From assembly GCA_947034895.1 (NCBI GenBank), contig OX344764.1, forward strand, positions 248,001 to 312,000: a stretch of 64,000 bases of DNA, in the 5' to 3' direction. Positions 45,686 through 56,100 of this stretch are shown piece by piece. Position 1 is the first letter of the stretch. Each line of letters begins with the position of its first letter. Source of the stretch: Rhytidiadelphus loreus. Its lineage: Eukaryota; Streptophyta; Bryopsida; Hypnales; Hylocomiaceae. The notes below the pieces were generated by a model. That model did no database searches, had not been told where the DNA came from, and worked only from the letters and a program-made list of their open reading frames with translations. The position numbers were made by a program, and so were the translations under genes.

Positions 45686-48528
45686 ATGGATTCTGCATTG
45701 AACCCAGATATTGACATGGACATCTTGGACGATGAGATACAAGTGATTCAGGAAATGAATGTTGGCATTCCTGAGTGTGAAGGGATTCCGCGTCAGATGT
45801 GGAATAAGAAGTGTGTTAAGTTGTATAATGCTGAGGGCTTACTTGTTGGTGAAGGTACCTGCCACAGTGTAAGCTCTGATCTAGTTCTTGGTGCTAGTGG
45901 TCCGCTTGGTGATACTCATGTTTCCGTGCATATTTCAAAGTCCCATTCTAAAGTGGACCTTCCTGAGGAATTGTTTTACTCGTTGGTAACTTGCCAACTT
46001 GGCCAATTGAACTAGTTCATTATCGTAGAGCAAGTCTTCACGATCATGAAACTAGGGACAATTTCAACTGTTTGCAAGCATCTCTTCTAAACCCGCCCTC
46101 TGCATCATCTACAAGACCATATGCTAGTGCCATTAGAAACCCGCCTCGGGAAACTGGTATCAAAACAGAAGAGCTCCTATCGCAGGAGTCAATTAACTTG
46201 GTGTCCAGCAAAGTGTGTTGCAGCAAGAATTGTGTCCAGCCCTTTCCTAGGGAGAAAATTAGAGCTTTCCGAGAACGCATGTATTGAAATTCAACTTTTA
46301 AGTACAGAGCTTTCATAAAAACTGATGTGCACAGACAGATTCATGAAGGTTCACGGCGAAGGAAGATGGTGGCAATTGAAGAGATAAATGTGTGTTTACG
46401 CGCATGGATGCATATTGCGGGTGTTGCTGAGTCTACATTCTATCGATACTTGAAATACATGAAGGATGATCGCAAAGCAAGGGATCACAACAATACTGGA
46501 TTGTTGAAGCCTAGAGAACATACTCAACAAGCCACGACTTCCTTGAAGTGCATCCTAGACAAGAAGGCTGATCACATGCCTCATCGTACCCGAACTTTGA
46601 AAGAAGGTGATAAGATTGTGTCCAAGATTCTTCCGGCATCATTCCTATGGAAGGACCAATTGTAGAAGCTCAATGAAACCAATGCGGCTTTTGGTTTGAA
46701 GGAGATTTCAACTTCAACCTTGAGCAAGATAAGGTCCACAAAGTTTTCAGAGTTTGATGTGAAGAAGCCGGGGGATAATTTTGCTCGGTGTGCTACTTGT
46801 GACAAATATAATGAGCTCATCAAGGGTGCTATCAGTGGCTCTCAAACGGCTATGAAGTGGTCAAGGAGGTTGAATAAGCATCTCACTATTGCTCGAGCAC
46901 ACAGGGATCTGTATTACATAAACCGAGACTTGTCGTTCAACTCTCCGCATGAGTGTCTTACCATCATACACGACAAGATGGATCATGCAAAAACCGCTTG
47001 TCTTGTCTTCTCTCACAAGAGTAAAGAACTTGATGGCCTCATGAAGCTACCTATATCTGTGACCGGCATGATTGCGCATGGTCATGCGGATGTGCGCTAC
47101 GCGCATTATGGCTTGGATGTTTTCTCGCATGACTCCAACTATACCATTGGTTCAATGGCAAAGTTGTTGCGAGATTTAGAGTTAGCACCGAAGTCGTCTT
47201 CTAGAGAGTTGTTCAAAAATGCAAAGTCTACTAATTTGTTTAAGGCTGTGCTAGAGGGTGCAGACATGTGCCATGCGTCGTTACCTCTGTTGCCAAATAC
47301 CTTAGCTCCAGCTACGCGACTACCACCCATTTTAAATGTGCAAATGGACAATGCTACTGGAGACAATAAGAATAGATTTGTCTTCTGTTTTTGGTCTCTT
47401 CTTGTAGCAAACAAGATCTTCCGGGAAGTTTATGTGAACTTCATGATCGTGGGTCATACTCACGATGACATTGATGCTTTATTTGGAAGATGGAGCATGG
47501 ATTTGAAGAAAGAGAATTTTCCAACAATGCCAGCGCTAATGAAGTCCTTTATGGATGTGGATTCCGTCCCCACTATCCCTCACCTTATTGAGGAAGTACC
47601 CGATTTCAAGGGGTTTATAGCAGGATCATTTGTAGATGGAGATGACATTCTTGTTGGGCACACAAGGCCACATCAATTGAAGTTCTACCTAGATTCAACA
47701 GGGTGCCCTGTCATGAAGTACAAACTTTTATGCACTGATGCTGATTGGTTAGGTGAAGGAGGAGGAGGCATTAAGTTGTGGAAAGAAGATGCTGAAGGGC
47801 AAAGTTTGTGGCCACGCGGTTCACCATTGCCTGTTCCGTTGAAGCCTATGAAAGGCTTGGAAGACATCGTCAAAGGTGTGTCGGGGTTTGTAAAGTATTG
47901 GGAGAATTTATGCAATGCAGACGTCACTGGGGATTACCGAAGACGTTACGAACATTTGGTGAACTACTGGCGTGGCGTGAAGGTAGCGTTGATGGAACTG
48001 TTACCTACCTTTCATGTTTTGAAGGACGGTTTTTGGCCAACTACACGTGTTCAAGCAAGTCGAGTAGATGAATTAGACGATGATGGTGAGGATCGTGAAG
48101 AGTTTGGAGAGGATGACCCGTACGTCAGGCCATTGAGTGGTCGCCCAAATCCATCTTTTCGAGTGGCTCGAGATTTATTTGAAGGCTATTTTGCTGTAGT
48201 TCGGCCCGCTGATGGTGACTCGCACCCAGTTTGGATTGCAAGGGCATTGTCTGATCCAAACTCCAATCCAGAGTATCCAAATTGTGTCCTTCAATACTTC
48301 CATCCAACATCAAGAAATCAGAATGTTCAAGATTTCTACACCGGATGGGACAGCGAAAGAGGTTTACGTTGGAGGGTTGATGAAACTGAACTTCCGGTTT
48401 GGCAACACACGGATGCTCTTATGATAGCGTGGAAGTCGAGGATCCAGAAAGACACTGTAGAGTGTATGATCAAGATCCCTACTATACAAATTGAAGTCAT
48501 CAACGAAAGCTTGACTTCTTATAATTGA
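45686..48528 (+). pseudogene. DUF7869-like transposase B, nearly complete
   Basis: Starts at the ATG at 45,686 after an acceptor-like TTGTATAG and ends at TGA 48,526. It is colinear with transposase A over ~945 codons. It keeps GIPECEGIPRQMW near the N-terminus, FPREKIRAFRERMY, HECLTIIHDKMDHAKTA, DNATGDNKNRFVF and VGHTHDDIDALFGRWS, so the putative acidic core is intact. Lesions: one frameshift in about 45,985-46,015, a TGA near 46,286 and a TAG near 46,663. From 46,666 to the end (about 620 codons) the frame is fully open. The copy is younger or better preserved than A. It is preceded by the TAGCGCG array rather than by CAACTCG palindromes, which suggests a different binding specificity. As for copy A, transposase function is inferred from family and context. 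Confidence 0.8.
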
Positions 48529-49320
48529 GAAGCGATATCCACATATGTGTATATGTGGCATGTTCTGTTTTGGATTGAACATCCTTATATTGTGTGTAAT
48601 GGATGGAATTTGTTTATTGCAGTAGATTGCATAGATTTAAGTTTTGTTTTGTTTGATTTATAATTTGGTATTGCTTGTATGTTTTAGAATATATGTTTAA
48701 TTTATATAAATAAGACTATTCAATTTCAATTTTAATGTATTTTTTTTATGTACTTCTGAGTTTAATATCTTACATGTTTTTCCCATTGTTTTATTTTATT
48801 TTGAATAGCATTTATGATATAAAAATCTATGACCAGTTAAAGTAAAAGTGTGAGGCCATTGAAAAAAATGGGTAGTGGGTATAACCACTTTGTTTTTGTT
48901 AATCGTGTTAAGCACTTGTCACATTTCGGATAGGGGGCCAGTTGATTGTTACAACATTTCTGCTTGTCGGATTCACTAGCAGTACCAAGTCATGCATGTC
49001 TCTCAGTTGTTCATACGAGTTCAACGGGAATCGAACCCGGACCGCCTAAATGAGATAATCAACCCTTTACAACCAACCACAGAGCTCATGACTTGGTGTT
49101 CTATATTGCATGATCTTATATATTTTAATAAAAACATTAGTCACTCACAAATCTAAGTTATGTTCATGAAGGACTTTGTATGTCACTTCACTCTCATTTT
49201 AATGGAAATTGCACTTAAAAAACTAGTAATTCTATTAGTTATCAACACAAATTATTTCCTGAAAATTCATTTGTATTGGTATCAAAATCAACAATATTAT
49301 TTTGAGAGGGTCCAAAACTC
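48529..49320. other. 3' flank of transposase B
   Basis: AT-rich. It contains the tRNA-like segment below and then ~200 bp that aligns with 11,480-11,640 in region A (TTGAGAGGGTCCAAAACTCC against TTGGGAGGCTCCCAATCTTC). No gene. Confidence 0.6.
48895..49107 (-). repeat. tRNA-like (SINE-like) segment, copy in region B
   Basis: On the minus strand it has TGAGCTCTGTGGTTGG (A-box-like) and GGGTTCGATTCCCGTTG (a near-perfect RNA polymerase III B box, complement of 49,024-49,040). It is bracketed by ACCAAGTCATG and CATGACTTGGT. It continues to ATCCGAAATGTGACAAGTGC. A tRNA-derived SINE is most likely; no intact cloverleaf was established. Confidence 0.65.
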
Positions 49321-49339
49321 CCAAAATTTTGAATATAAC

Positions 49340-50095
49340 GTTTGAAGATGATCTTGCGTTTCCTCAACCCGAGGATAACTTGAGGAAGAACTACTCCGAG
49401 GGCCTGGACACAATGGATGACCTTGTCGGTCAGTATAGCAATCCTGACAGGGAAGAGGACCTCGTGGATTACGAGAGGAGGAGGAGGAAGACTTGAACAT
49501 CACGGAGGAGGCAGAGGTAGACCCCTATGCTTTGGAGGAGAAGGCCGTTGAATCAACCAAGGTACTATCTTGCAATCATTGAGATCCTCGTAAATACTAA
49601 TGAGTCATGGGAATGTCGTTTGGTGGATGCGTTGTCTGACTTCCATCAATTCGTCATTGCCAAAGAATTGACTCTTATTCATATTCATTCTCGTTTGACA
49701 GGAAGAAACGGGCTCTCACTGATCTCATGGCGTATGCATACATCGCGTCAATGATTTTAGACTCTAGCTTAGGGTTGATTCACAATTTTGCAAACTCTTG
49801 ACTTGTACAGACCTCCGGCTATAGATGACGTAGAGACAACTCCGTCTGTATATATTGTTTACGGTTATATAAAATGCCCTTGCCTTCCCCTAATTAAATT
49901 TTCATTTGCCAATGTTTTTTGTGTCCAGCCCAAAAGTGTTAGAAGTGTGCACCGTCTGCTAGCCATCAAACCCCGTGTTCTTGGAGGTGTTCCGAATTCA
50001 CTTAGTGCGATTGAATGTTTTCTTCCACTATTTCGCTCATATGCTTCTGCGTTCATTCAAGTAACTTCTTTTCTATGGTGTTTTCCTATGATTAG
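49340..50095 (+). pseudogene. Possible 5' exons of HAD cargo gene B
   Basis: An acidic, charged stretch (EDDLAFPQPEDN, then DREEDLVDYERRRR; about 49,340-49,496) runs to a donor-like CCAAG|GTACTATC near 49,560 after a frame change. A second exon-like block (PKSVRSVHRLLAIKPRVLG, 49,928-50,060) has an acceptor (TGTGTCCAG) and a donor (CATTCAAG|TAAC-like, weak). These precede the HAD exon on the same strand. Exon joins could not be verified, and no family is recognised. Confidence 0.35.
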
Positions 50096-51821
50096 GTTGT
50101 ACCGGTCAGCGGTGGAGACATTTTGCTGAAGGTTGTGTCCGCAATAGAGTCTCGTCCGCCGCGGAAATGGTTAAATATTGTCTTGGACTTGAACAAGATT
50201 TTGTGCCAGTGTTCGCATAAGTCGTCCACTAGACATTTGATTCCTTACGATGTCTCCAACACTAGAGGATCTACTGGACCACCTAGTATCATTGGTTCCA
50301 AGGCCGTCATGCTGCGTCCACGAGTGGAACAATTTCTCTAGGAAATATCTCTCATCATGGACCACGTTGTAGTGTGGTCCTCCATGTTGAGGAAGAATGC
50401 AGAGGACGTTGTTGGGCACCTGTTCTAGGGATGCAGACTTCCCTACGACATACTAGGACAAGAACATTGTAGAAAAATTGAAATTGCCGAAGGGAAATTC
50501 TTGCCGCACTTGGATAATCCGAAGAAGCCAATTTTCCTCAAAGTTCTTGCGGACTAATTGTTCTCTAGCCCTAGTAGATCAACTCCCTTTAGTGCCAACA
50601 ACACTCTTCTCATTGATGACTCTTCCGAGAAGAGTATTTGTAACGAGAGGGGGAATGCAATATTCTTGAGATCGTGGACCTCTGATGTCGCAGATGACGA
50701 CATGTTGATGAATATGCTTGCACCTTGGCTTCATCAATTGCACGAGAATTGTAATCTGACAGAGCTACGAAAATATGTGAACCAGAACCGGATAGGATAT
50801 GACCCTCTCCCCTCGAATTCTAGATTGCATTCTTATATTTTAGATGGGATGTGGGAGTCAGCAGAGAAAATGGGGACATGATTTGAAATTCCAAATATAA
50901 ATTATCTAATTGATTGCTACAGTGATAGGTCATGATGGTTCACGTATGTAGGGTTCTACACATGGGCTTTGCTACTTTCATAAACATGTATTATACAATT
51001 TTCTTTGCGCCGGATTGTAAGCTTTGTAAATGTTGTGCACTTGCTTATGTATATTTTGCACTACGGATTCACTTGGGTTTTTTCCTTACTATCATATGCT
51101 CGAGTCAATGGTAATGAGTGTTTTATAGGGATTTTTCTTAATGTCTTATATTCTGTTTTAGGTGGGTGAATCAAATTTAAGGATGAGTTCGACGGAAGAG
51201 CGGAAGATAAGGAGCCTTTGTTCTGGATCTGAGGCGTTACTATCTACAAGGTCAGATTCAGCTGGAGGGAGCTATTTGCCATCTCATTATTCCAGGCCTT
51301 ATGTGATGTGCTCCGCCACAGACGCGGCGTCAACGGCCATCAATTTTTCACGGGGCAATGTGGAAAAAGATGTCGTCGACAATCCTCCAAGTCGAGGTCC
51401 ACCGAGGACGCCTATTTGCTCGCCATCGCCGTTGAAACATACATCCTTCACGCCACGGCGTCCACATATTGAGGCAACACCGCACAAAAGACTATATGTA
51501 GACGTCAACGGTTTTCTGTTGCCTCCGATGAAGCAAACTTCAAAGGTCCAACTCGGGTTATCCGTCGATGACCAATATCTTCGAGGCGAGGATAGTGGGT
51601 CCATTCCCTCGTTGTCTATGAGAACCGAATCTACAACTTTAGGTGCTTCTAAATTTCGGCGGAGGTTTTTACGTGGTAGCCGGCGGTCAACCGGGTCTCC
51701 TCAATTTGGGAATGGGCATATGTATATAAGTAGTGTTAGTAGGGTGTCAGAAGAGTTGCCACCTCAACGTTCTAAGTCCTTTCCACCTCTGGAAATCTTC
51801 CAATTCCAAGAAAGAAAATGA
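50096..51821 (+). pseudogene. FCP1-like HAD-domain cargo gene B
   Basis: Homologue of HAD gene A but in the same direction as its transposase. The HAD exon starts at 50,096 (acceptor CCTATGATTAG) and reads to TGA at about 50,881. It contains NIVLDLNKILC (motif I, DxN instead of DxD), VVVWSSM (motif II) and TLLIDDSSEKS (motif III). In-frame stops at 50,339 (TAG), about 50,426 (TAG) and 50,555 (TAA) interrupt it without shifting the frame. A second exon starts after TCTGTTTTAG at 51,162 and ends at 51,821. It encodes a Ser/Pro/Arg-rich tail, with RTPICSPSPLK matching RLPISCLPSPLR in gene A. Domain identity is well supported. Catalysis is unlikely in the present form because of the stops and the missing Asp. 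Confidence 0.7.
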
Positions 51822-52439
51822 GAAGAGACACTAAGTCATTATCAGTCGGGGCTTGCGATATTTTTTATAATGGTTGCGGGCCACCTAGGCATTCTTGGCA
51901 TGAGGATATTTTAAGAGCATTAGCAAATGAAAAAGTGAAAGAACTAGCAAGGCTCAATGTTGTAAACTCTAGCCATGGTTAGTCTATTCCCTCATACAAA
52001 AGAAACTATAGATGAGAAATTTTGTTATTACTATAAATAGAAAACCCTTTGTATAAATAGTATAGCAATTACTATAAATAGTAACACACAATGCTAGCCA
52101 TAAGCTTAGTGCTTCATGTGCAATCGGCTTCTTATAAAGAGTTTTGAAATGATTTCATCACTTGAATTCATACTCTTCTTTATGTACATTTTTCATTTTT
52201 GTATAATGGCAAGTACTTCTTGGCATTTGATGGAGAAGAGAATTTTGCATTATATACTAAATTGTTGTATTTTTCTAATAATGTCCAATGACTTCTACTA
52301 AACATACTTTTGTAATTTGGTTTACTGTCAAGAGTTTGTTCTTATTTATCTTTGCCTTCAACAACTATCCTTGAAATGAAGCCTCCGATAATTGCTCCAT
52401 TATGTCTTAATTTGAGCTTTTTGTCTCAATTTAATGAAT
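51822..52439. other. Non-coding AT-rich DNA
   Basis: No supported gene; probably the downstream flank of region B. No terminal repeat was identified. Confidence 0.4.
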
Positions 52440-52890
52440 ATGGCCTTAGCGGTCCCCAATTGCTCATCTCTTCATCTATGAAATCCATGCTCTCACCTGC
52501 CTCATTCGTGGTGGAAACGTAGAGGGCGGCAGCTCCAGGTTGATACCCATGGCAAAACTCCTACTCTAATTTTTTTATGTCACAAGACAATGTTGGTCGA
52601 ACCATTGGCATTGCCACTAGCCTACACAAAGGGATAGAAAAATGGAATAGTTCCTTAGGTTGCATCTGCAAAGATGCAACTGTTGCCACGGAGTCCACCT
52701 TTTGAATGAGGCGAAGCTCATCTTCAAGAAGTTGTTTCTCTTCATCCTCACCAACATCCTCGTCCATTGCATCTCCTTCACTTTGGATCCAATTTCTGGC
52801 TGAGTGGTGTCATCTGTCCCTGCCTCCCTAGGGTCTCTAATATACGCTCCTCTTGGGTTTGATTGATAGGAGATTCTTCCATCTGCAACA
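52440..52890 (-). pseudogene. ParB-like gene fragment, relative of the MULE cargo gene
   Basis: The minus strand reads QKVDSVATVASLQM, IPLCRLVAMPMVRP and then LE-stop-EFCHGY. This is colinear with QKVNTVASIGALRL, IPLCQLAQMPMVRP and LEQEFVHGY in exon 2 of the MULE cargo gene. The stop (TAG near 52,566) replaces a CAG glutamine in the MULE copy. A preceding exon start (GATGTTGCAG then ATGGAAG, about 52,880) leads through a TGA and a frameshift. The part that would hold DGNHR is missing or unrecognisable, so only the leading portion of the ParB-like domain survives. Broken and non-functional. Confidence 0.65.
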
Positions 52891-53129
52891 TCATTTTTAA
52901 AAGGACTCAAACTCATATGAAATGAATACAATCACAGAAGTGTGTACAAAGTTTTGAGATGAAATAAAAGCATGTAAACCATGCTTTACTATGAAAGGCA
53001 TAAAATTCAAGGATAAGATGATTCAATGCCGTAAATCAAAATAACCTACACTCAATAGGTCTCTACTGAACATATAGTGATCTACCAACTCTCAATAGAT
53101 ATCAATTCCAATCCACAGGAATTGACATC

Positions 53130-53585
53130 AACATCCTCATCCTCATCTGAACTGAGGTGGATTATCACCAACTCATGCCTACCTAAGGGGGCACTGGTTG
53201 CACAACTACAGAAGGTATCAATATTATCACCAACTGAAGAAGATGACTCGCTCGATGAGCTATACTCTATCTAAGAGCTCTCATTTGAGAAAATGGGTGC
53301 CTTCCGTTTGCGGGACTAAGGGGCGGAAATATGACTAGCCACAGGTTCTTCAAACTGCTCAACTACACGATTGGCAACATCCATGATGTCATTGAAGCTT
53401 ACTAGATCAATGTCATCATCTTCATCATCCGATTTGTCATTGGAAATCTCAATGTCAACATTTGCCTTGGTTAGTGGCAACTTCCGCCGAGATGCTCTTG
53501 CCACTTCACCAACAAGGACTATGCCATCTTGAACCATGATTGGTGAAGCATGAGCTATGTTTCCACTATTTGACTGTATCTGCAA
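53130..53585 (-). pseudogene. Acidic C-terminal exon resembling the tail of ParB/methyltransferase-like genes
   Basis: After an acceptor-like CCACTTGCAG (about 53,585) the minus strand reads a Ser/Asp/Glu-rich tail. It includes VVEQFEEPVA, a TAG at 53,316, then a basic patch (SRKRKAP) and a Ser-rich end. The MULE cargo gene ends in a similar order: VVEHFDDEDS, VKKSRFS, then SSSHSSDHSES. Similarity is short and compositional, so the call is tentative. It lies 5' of the ParB fragment, the opposite of normal gene order, implying two different gene copies or a rearrangement. Confidence 0.35.
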
Positions 53586-54560
53586 GTGGAAAACAAACTA
53601 CAAACTAGTACTTGAAGCTCAAACAAATTTTTATTTGCATGCAATTGAAAGATCTTCAAGCCATTCAATGACAAGGACCATTACATGAGAGTCTAATCTT
53701 GAAGATTTAAAATTCAAATAATATTGAAAAAATTCAAATGAAGTTTATCTTTCTACTAAATATTAAAACCACCCCTATTTAGGGGTGAAAAATGGAGATG
53801 GGGATATTCTTAAATGGAACAAGGTATTCATAGAATGCATCAAGGAAAATTTAGTTCCCTATTGTAGTGAGAAAAAATTGGATAAAAAAAAATTGGTTAA
53901 AAAAAATTGGATAAGAAAAAAATGGACAAGAATAAAAAATTATTAAATATTAAATAATAAATCAAGAAATCTGAAATCATAAGATTAAAATATAAAATAT
54001 AAGTATATTCTATATTCTACATTTAATATTATTTTTTTAAATGAAAAATAAAAAATGAAATATCAGATATTCAATATTTGAAAATCAGTGAAAATCCAAT
54101 GGCCACCAAATCAATAATTAGGACTAATCCACAACTCGATATCAAAGAACGATTAGAACTACTTATCGAATTCTAGGCCGAAACCTTAGGATTCAATTCT
54201 CGCTCCCTAGAATCAGATCATGCATCCCCCTTCAGATCACGCTCTCGAAGATTAAATTCATGCACCTAGGAGGCTAGTATCTAAAATTGCATCCCATGAT
54301 TTGATCACGCAGCCAAAGATTCTAAACATGCACCAGGGTCAGAGGCCAAGATCCTTAACTGTCCCCTATATAATCAAGCTACGGTCCGCAAGATTCAACT
54401 CACAAATCCCGGATTAATTCACACATCCACGCAATCATGAGATCGATGTGAGGCCAAGATCAGACCAACGTGAGTTCGGCTATAGAACTGGTGAACAGGT
54501 GAAGCAATCCCACTATAAGGGAATGCCAGCTCCAACGGCACTTGAACTGACGAAGAATTT
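53586..54560. other. AT-rich non-coding DNA
   Basis: Contains homopolymer-rich AAAAAATTGG-type repeats at about 53,870-53,940. No gene seen. Confidence 0.5.
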
Positions 54561-54798
54561 GGTGCAACTAACATTGAGCTAATTTACATACTCCAATTCA
54601 CACACCTCAGGATTCCATTTTTTTTCCCAAAGATCAGATCATACACCCCAGGATTCTTGTGCACAAGGATGAGATCATTCACGGCTTCACCTCAAGAAGA
54701 TCGGTTCACGCAGCCAAGGATCGATTTCACACACTCCACGATGAATTCACACACCCAAAGGTCAATTTCACGCACTCTAAGATTAAGTCATGTACCCC

Positions 54799-54924
54799 AG
54801 CCACGTTAGCGGGTACCTATTTTTGTGGGTCCAGCAGGTGCCTCCTAGGTAGTAGTCGGATCCGATTAGGCCTTGGGCGGCACTAGCTAGACCTACAAAA
54901 AATGGTACCCACAAACATGACAAT
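54799..54924. mobile_element. Long imperfect palindrome, copy 1
   Basis: The arm from CACGTTAGCGGGTACC to AGCAGGTGCCTCC pairs with the arm from GGCGGCACTAGCTAGACC to GGTACCC...CATGAC. The arms are roughly 45 bases around a short centre containing GGATCC. It resembles a fold-back MITE; no clear target duplication was seen. Confidence 0.6.
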
Positions 54925-55316
54925 TTGTATTTTTACGATCACTTGCATACACTTCGATATCCAACCATTGGTTGTGAAATCAAGACAATGGGACTCAAGA
55001 TCAACTGCAATACCGTTGTAAGGCGAGATCACACTAGCGTGAACCCGACCAAGGAATTGGCGAATAGATGAAGCAATCCAACTATGTAAGGGAATCCACG
55101 GCAAACTGACCGTTGCCACTTGAACTAACCAAGATGAAGCCACCATGGATCTAGTTGAGGGTTTCTTGATCGAATTACTACACCCCAGGATTCCATTCTT
55201 GCGCCCGAAGATGAGATCATCCACCCCAGGATTCTCACACCCTTTGTCGAGATCACTCATGACTTCATTGCGGAAAGAACAGTTCACGCACCGATGGATC
55301 AAACTCATGCACCCCA

Positions 55317-55441
55317 GTCATGTTAGCGGGTACTGATTTTTGTGGGTCTAGTAGGTGCCTCCTAGGCATTAGTAGAATCCGACTAGGCCTTGGGCGGTGC
55401 CAGCTAGACCTGCCAAAATCGGTACCCGTGAACGTGACATT
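55317..55441. mobile_element. Long imperfect palindrome, copy 2
   Basis: Same structure as copy 1: CATGTTAGCGGGTACTGATT ... CGGTACCCGTGAACGTGAC, with TAGGCATTAGT/ACTAGGCCTT near the centre. Confidence 0.65.
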
Positions 55442-55783
55442 CTAAAATTTATCGATAATTTTCATGCACTTTTGATATGCAACCATTGGTTGTGAAATCA
55501 AGACAATGGGTTTAGGAAATCAATCGCGACACCAATCAATGAGGTGAAATTAGCTGTGATCACAAGCTAAATAGATGAAGCAATCCAATGATGAAAGGAA
55601 TTCCCAGATCCAAGGGAAGTTAAACCGACCAAGATGAAGCCACCACGAATCTGGTGCAATCAACGTCAATCGAATTATTGTGCCCCAGGAGTCCATTCTT
55701 GCACCCAACGATGAGATCATGCACCCCAAGATTCTCGTGCCCTTTGTTGAGATCATTCACAGATCGAACTTACTCACCCCAGT

Positions 55784-55910
55784 CACGTTAGCAGGTACTA
55801 ATTTTCGCGGGTCTAGCAAGTGCCTTCCAAGCATTAGTCGGATCCGACTAGGCCTTGGGCGGCGCCAGCTAGACCTGCCAAAATCGGTACCTGTGAATAT
55901 GACAATCCGA
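55784..55910. mobile_element. Long imperfect palindrome, copy 3
   Basis: CACGTTAGCAGGTACTAATT ... CGGTACCTGTGAATATGAC, with a CGGATCCG centre. The arms are still largely complementary. Confidence 0.65.
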
Positions 55911-56100
55911 TTTCTTGCCCGGATTAACGACGAGAGCAACCGTGAGCTCACTTTAAGATCCGAGTGCATTGCAAGATCAGACCAACGGGATCCAAAGTTG
56001 TATTGTGAGATAAGTCCAACGCAATCCTGGATCAACCATGAGAGCATTGAGAAATCACTTCAAGATCTGACTGCATTGCAAAATCAGACCAACGGGATCC

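Larger units (their letters stand above)
54560..56100. repeat. Three-copy tandem unit (~470-520 bp) with embedded hairpins
   Basis: Each unit has GGATTCCATTCTTGCGCCC-like and ATGAGATCATNCACCCCAGG words, a long imperfect palindrome, then AACCATTGGTTGTGAAATCA and a degenerate linker (AAGATGAAGCCACCA). The palindromes start near 54,799, 55,317 and 55,784. Scattered plus-strand frames over this block are not supported as genes. Confidence 0.8.

Noticed and set aside
48895..49107. A functional tRNA gene
   Set aside because: The B box is good, but an acceptor stem, anticodon arm and correct box spacing could not be established. It is conserved as part of a longer repeat.
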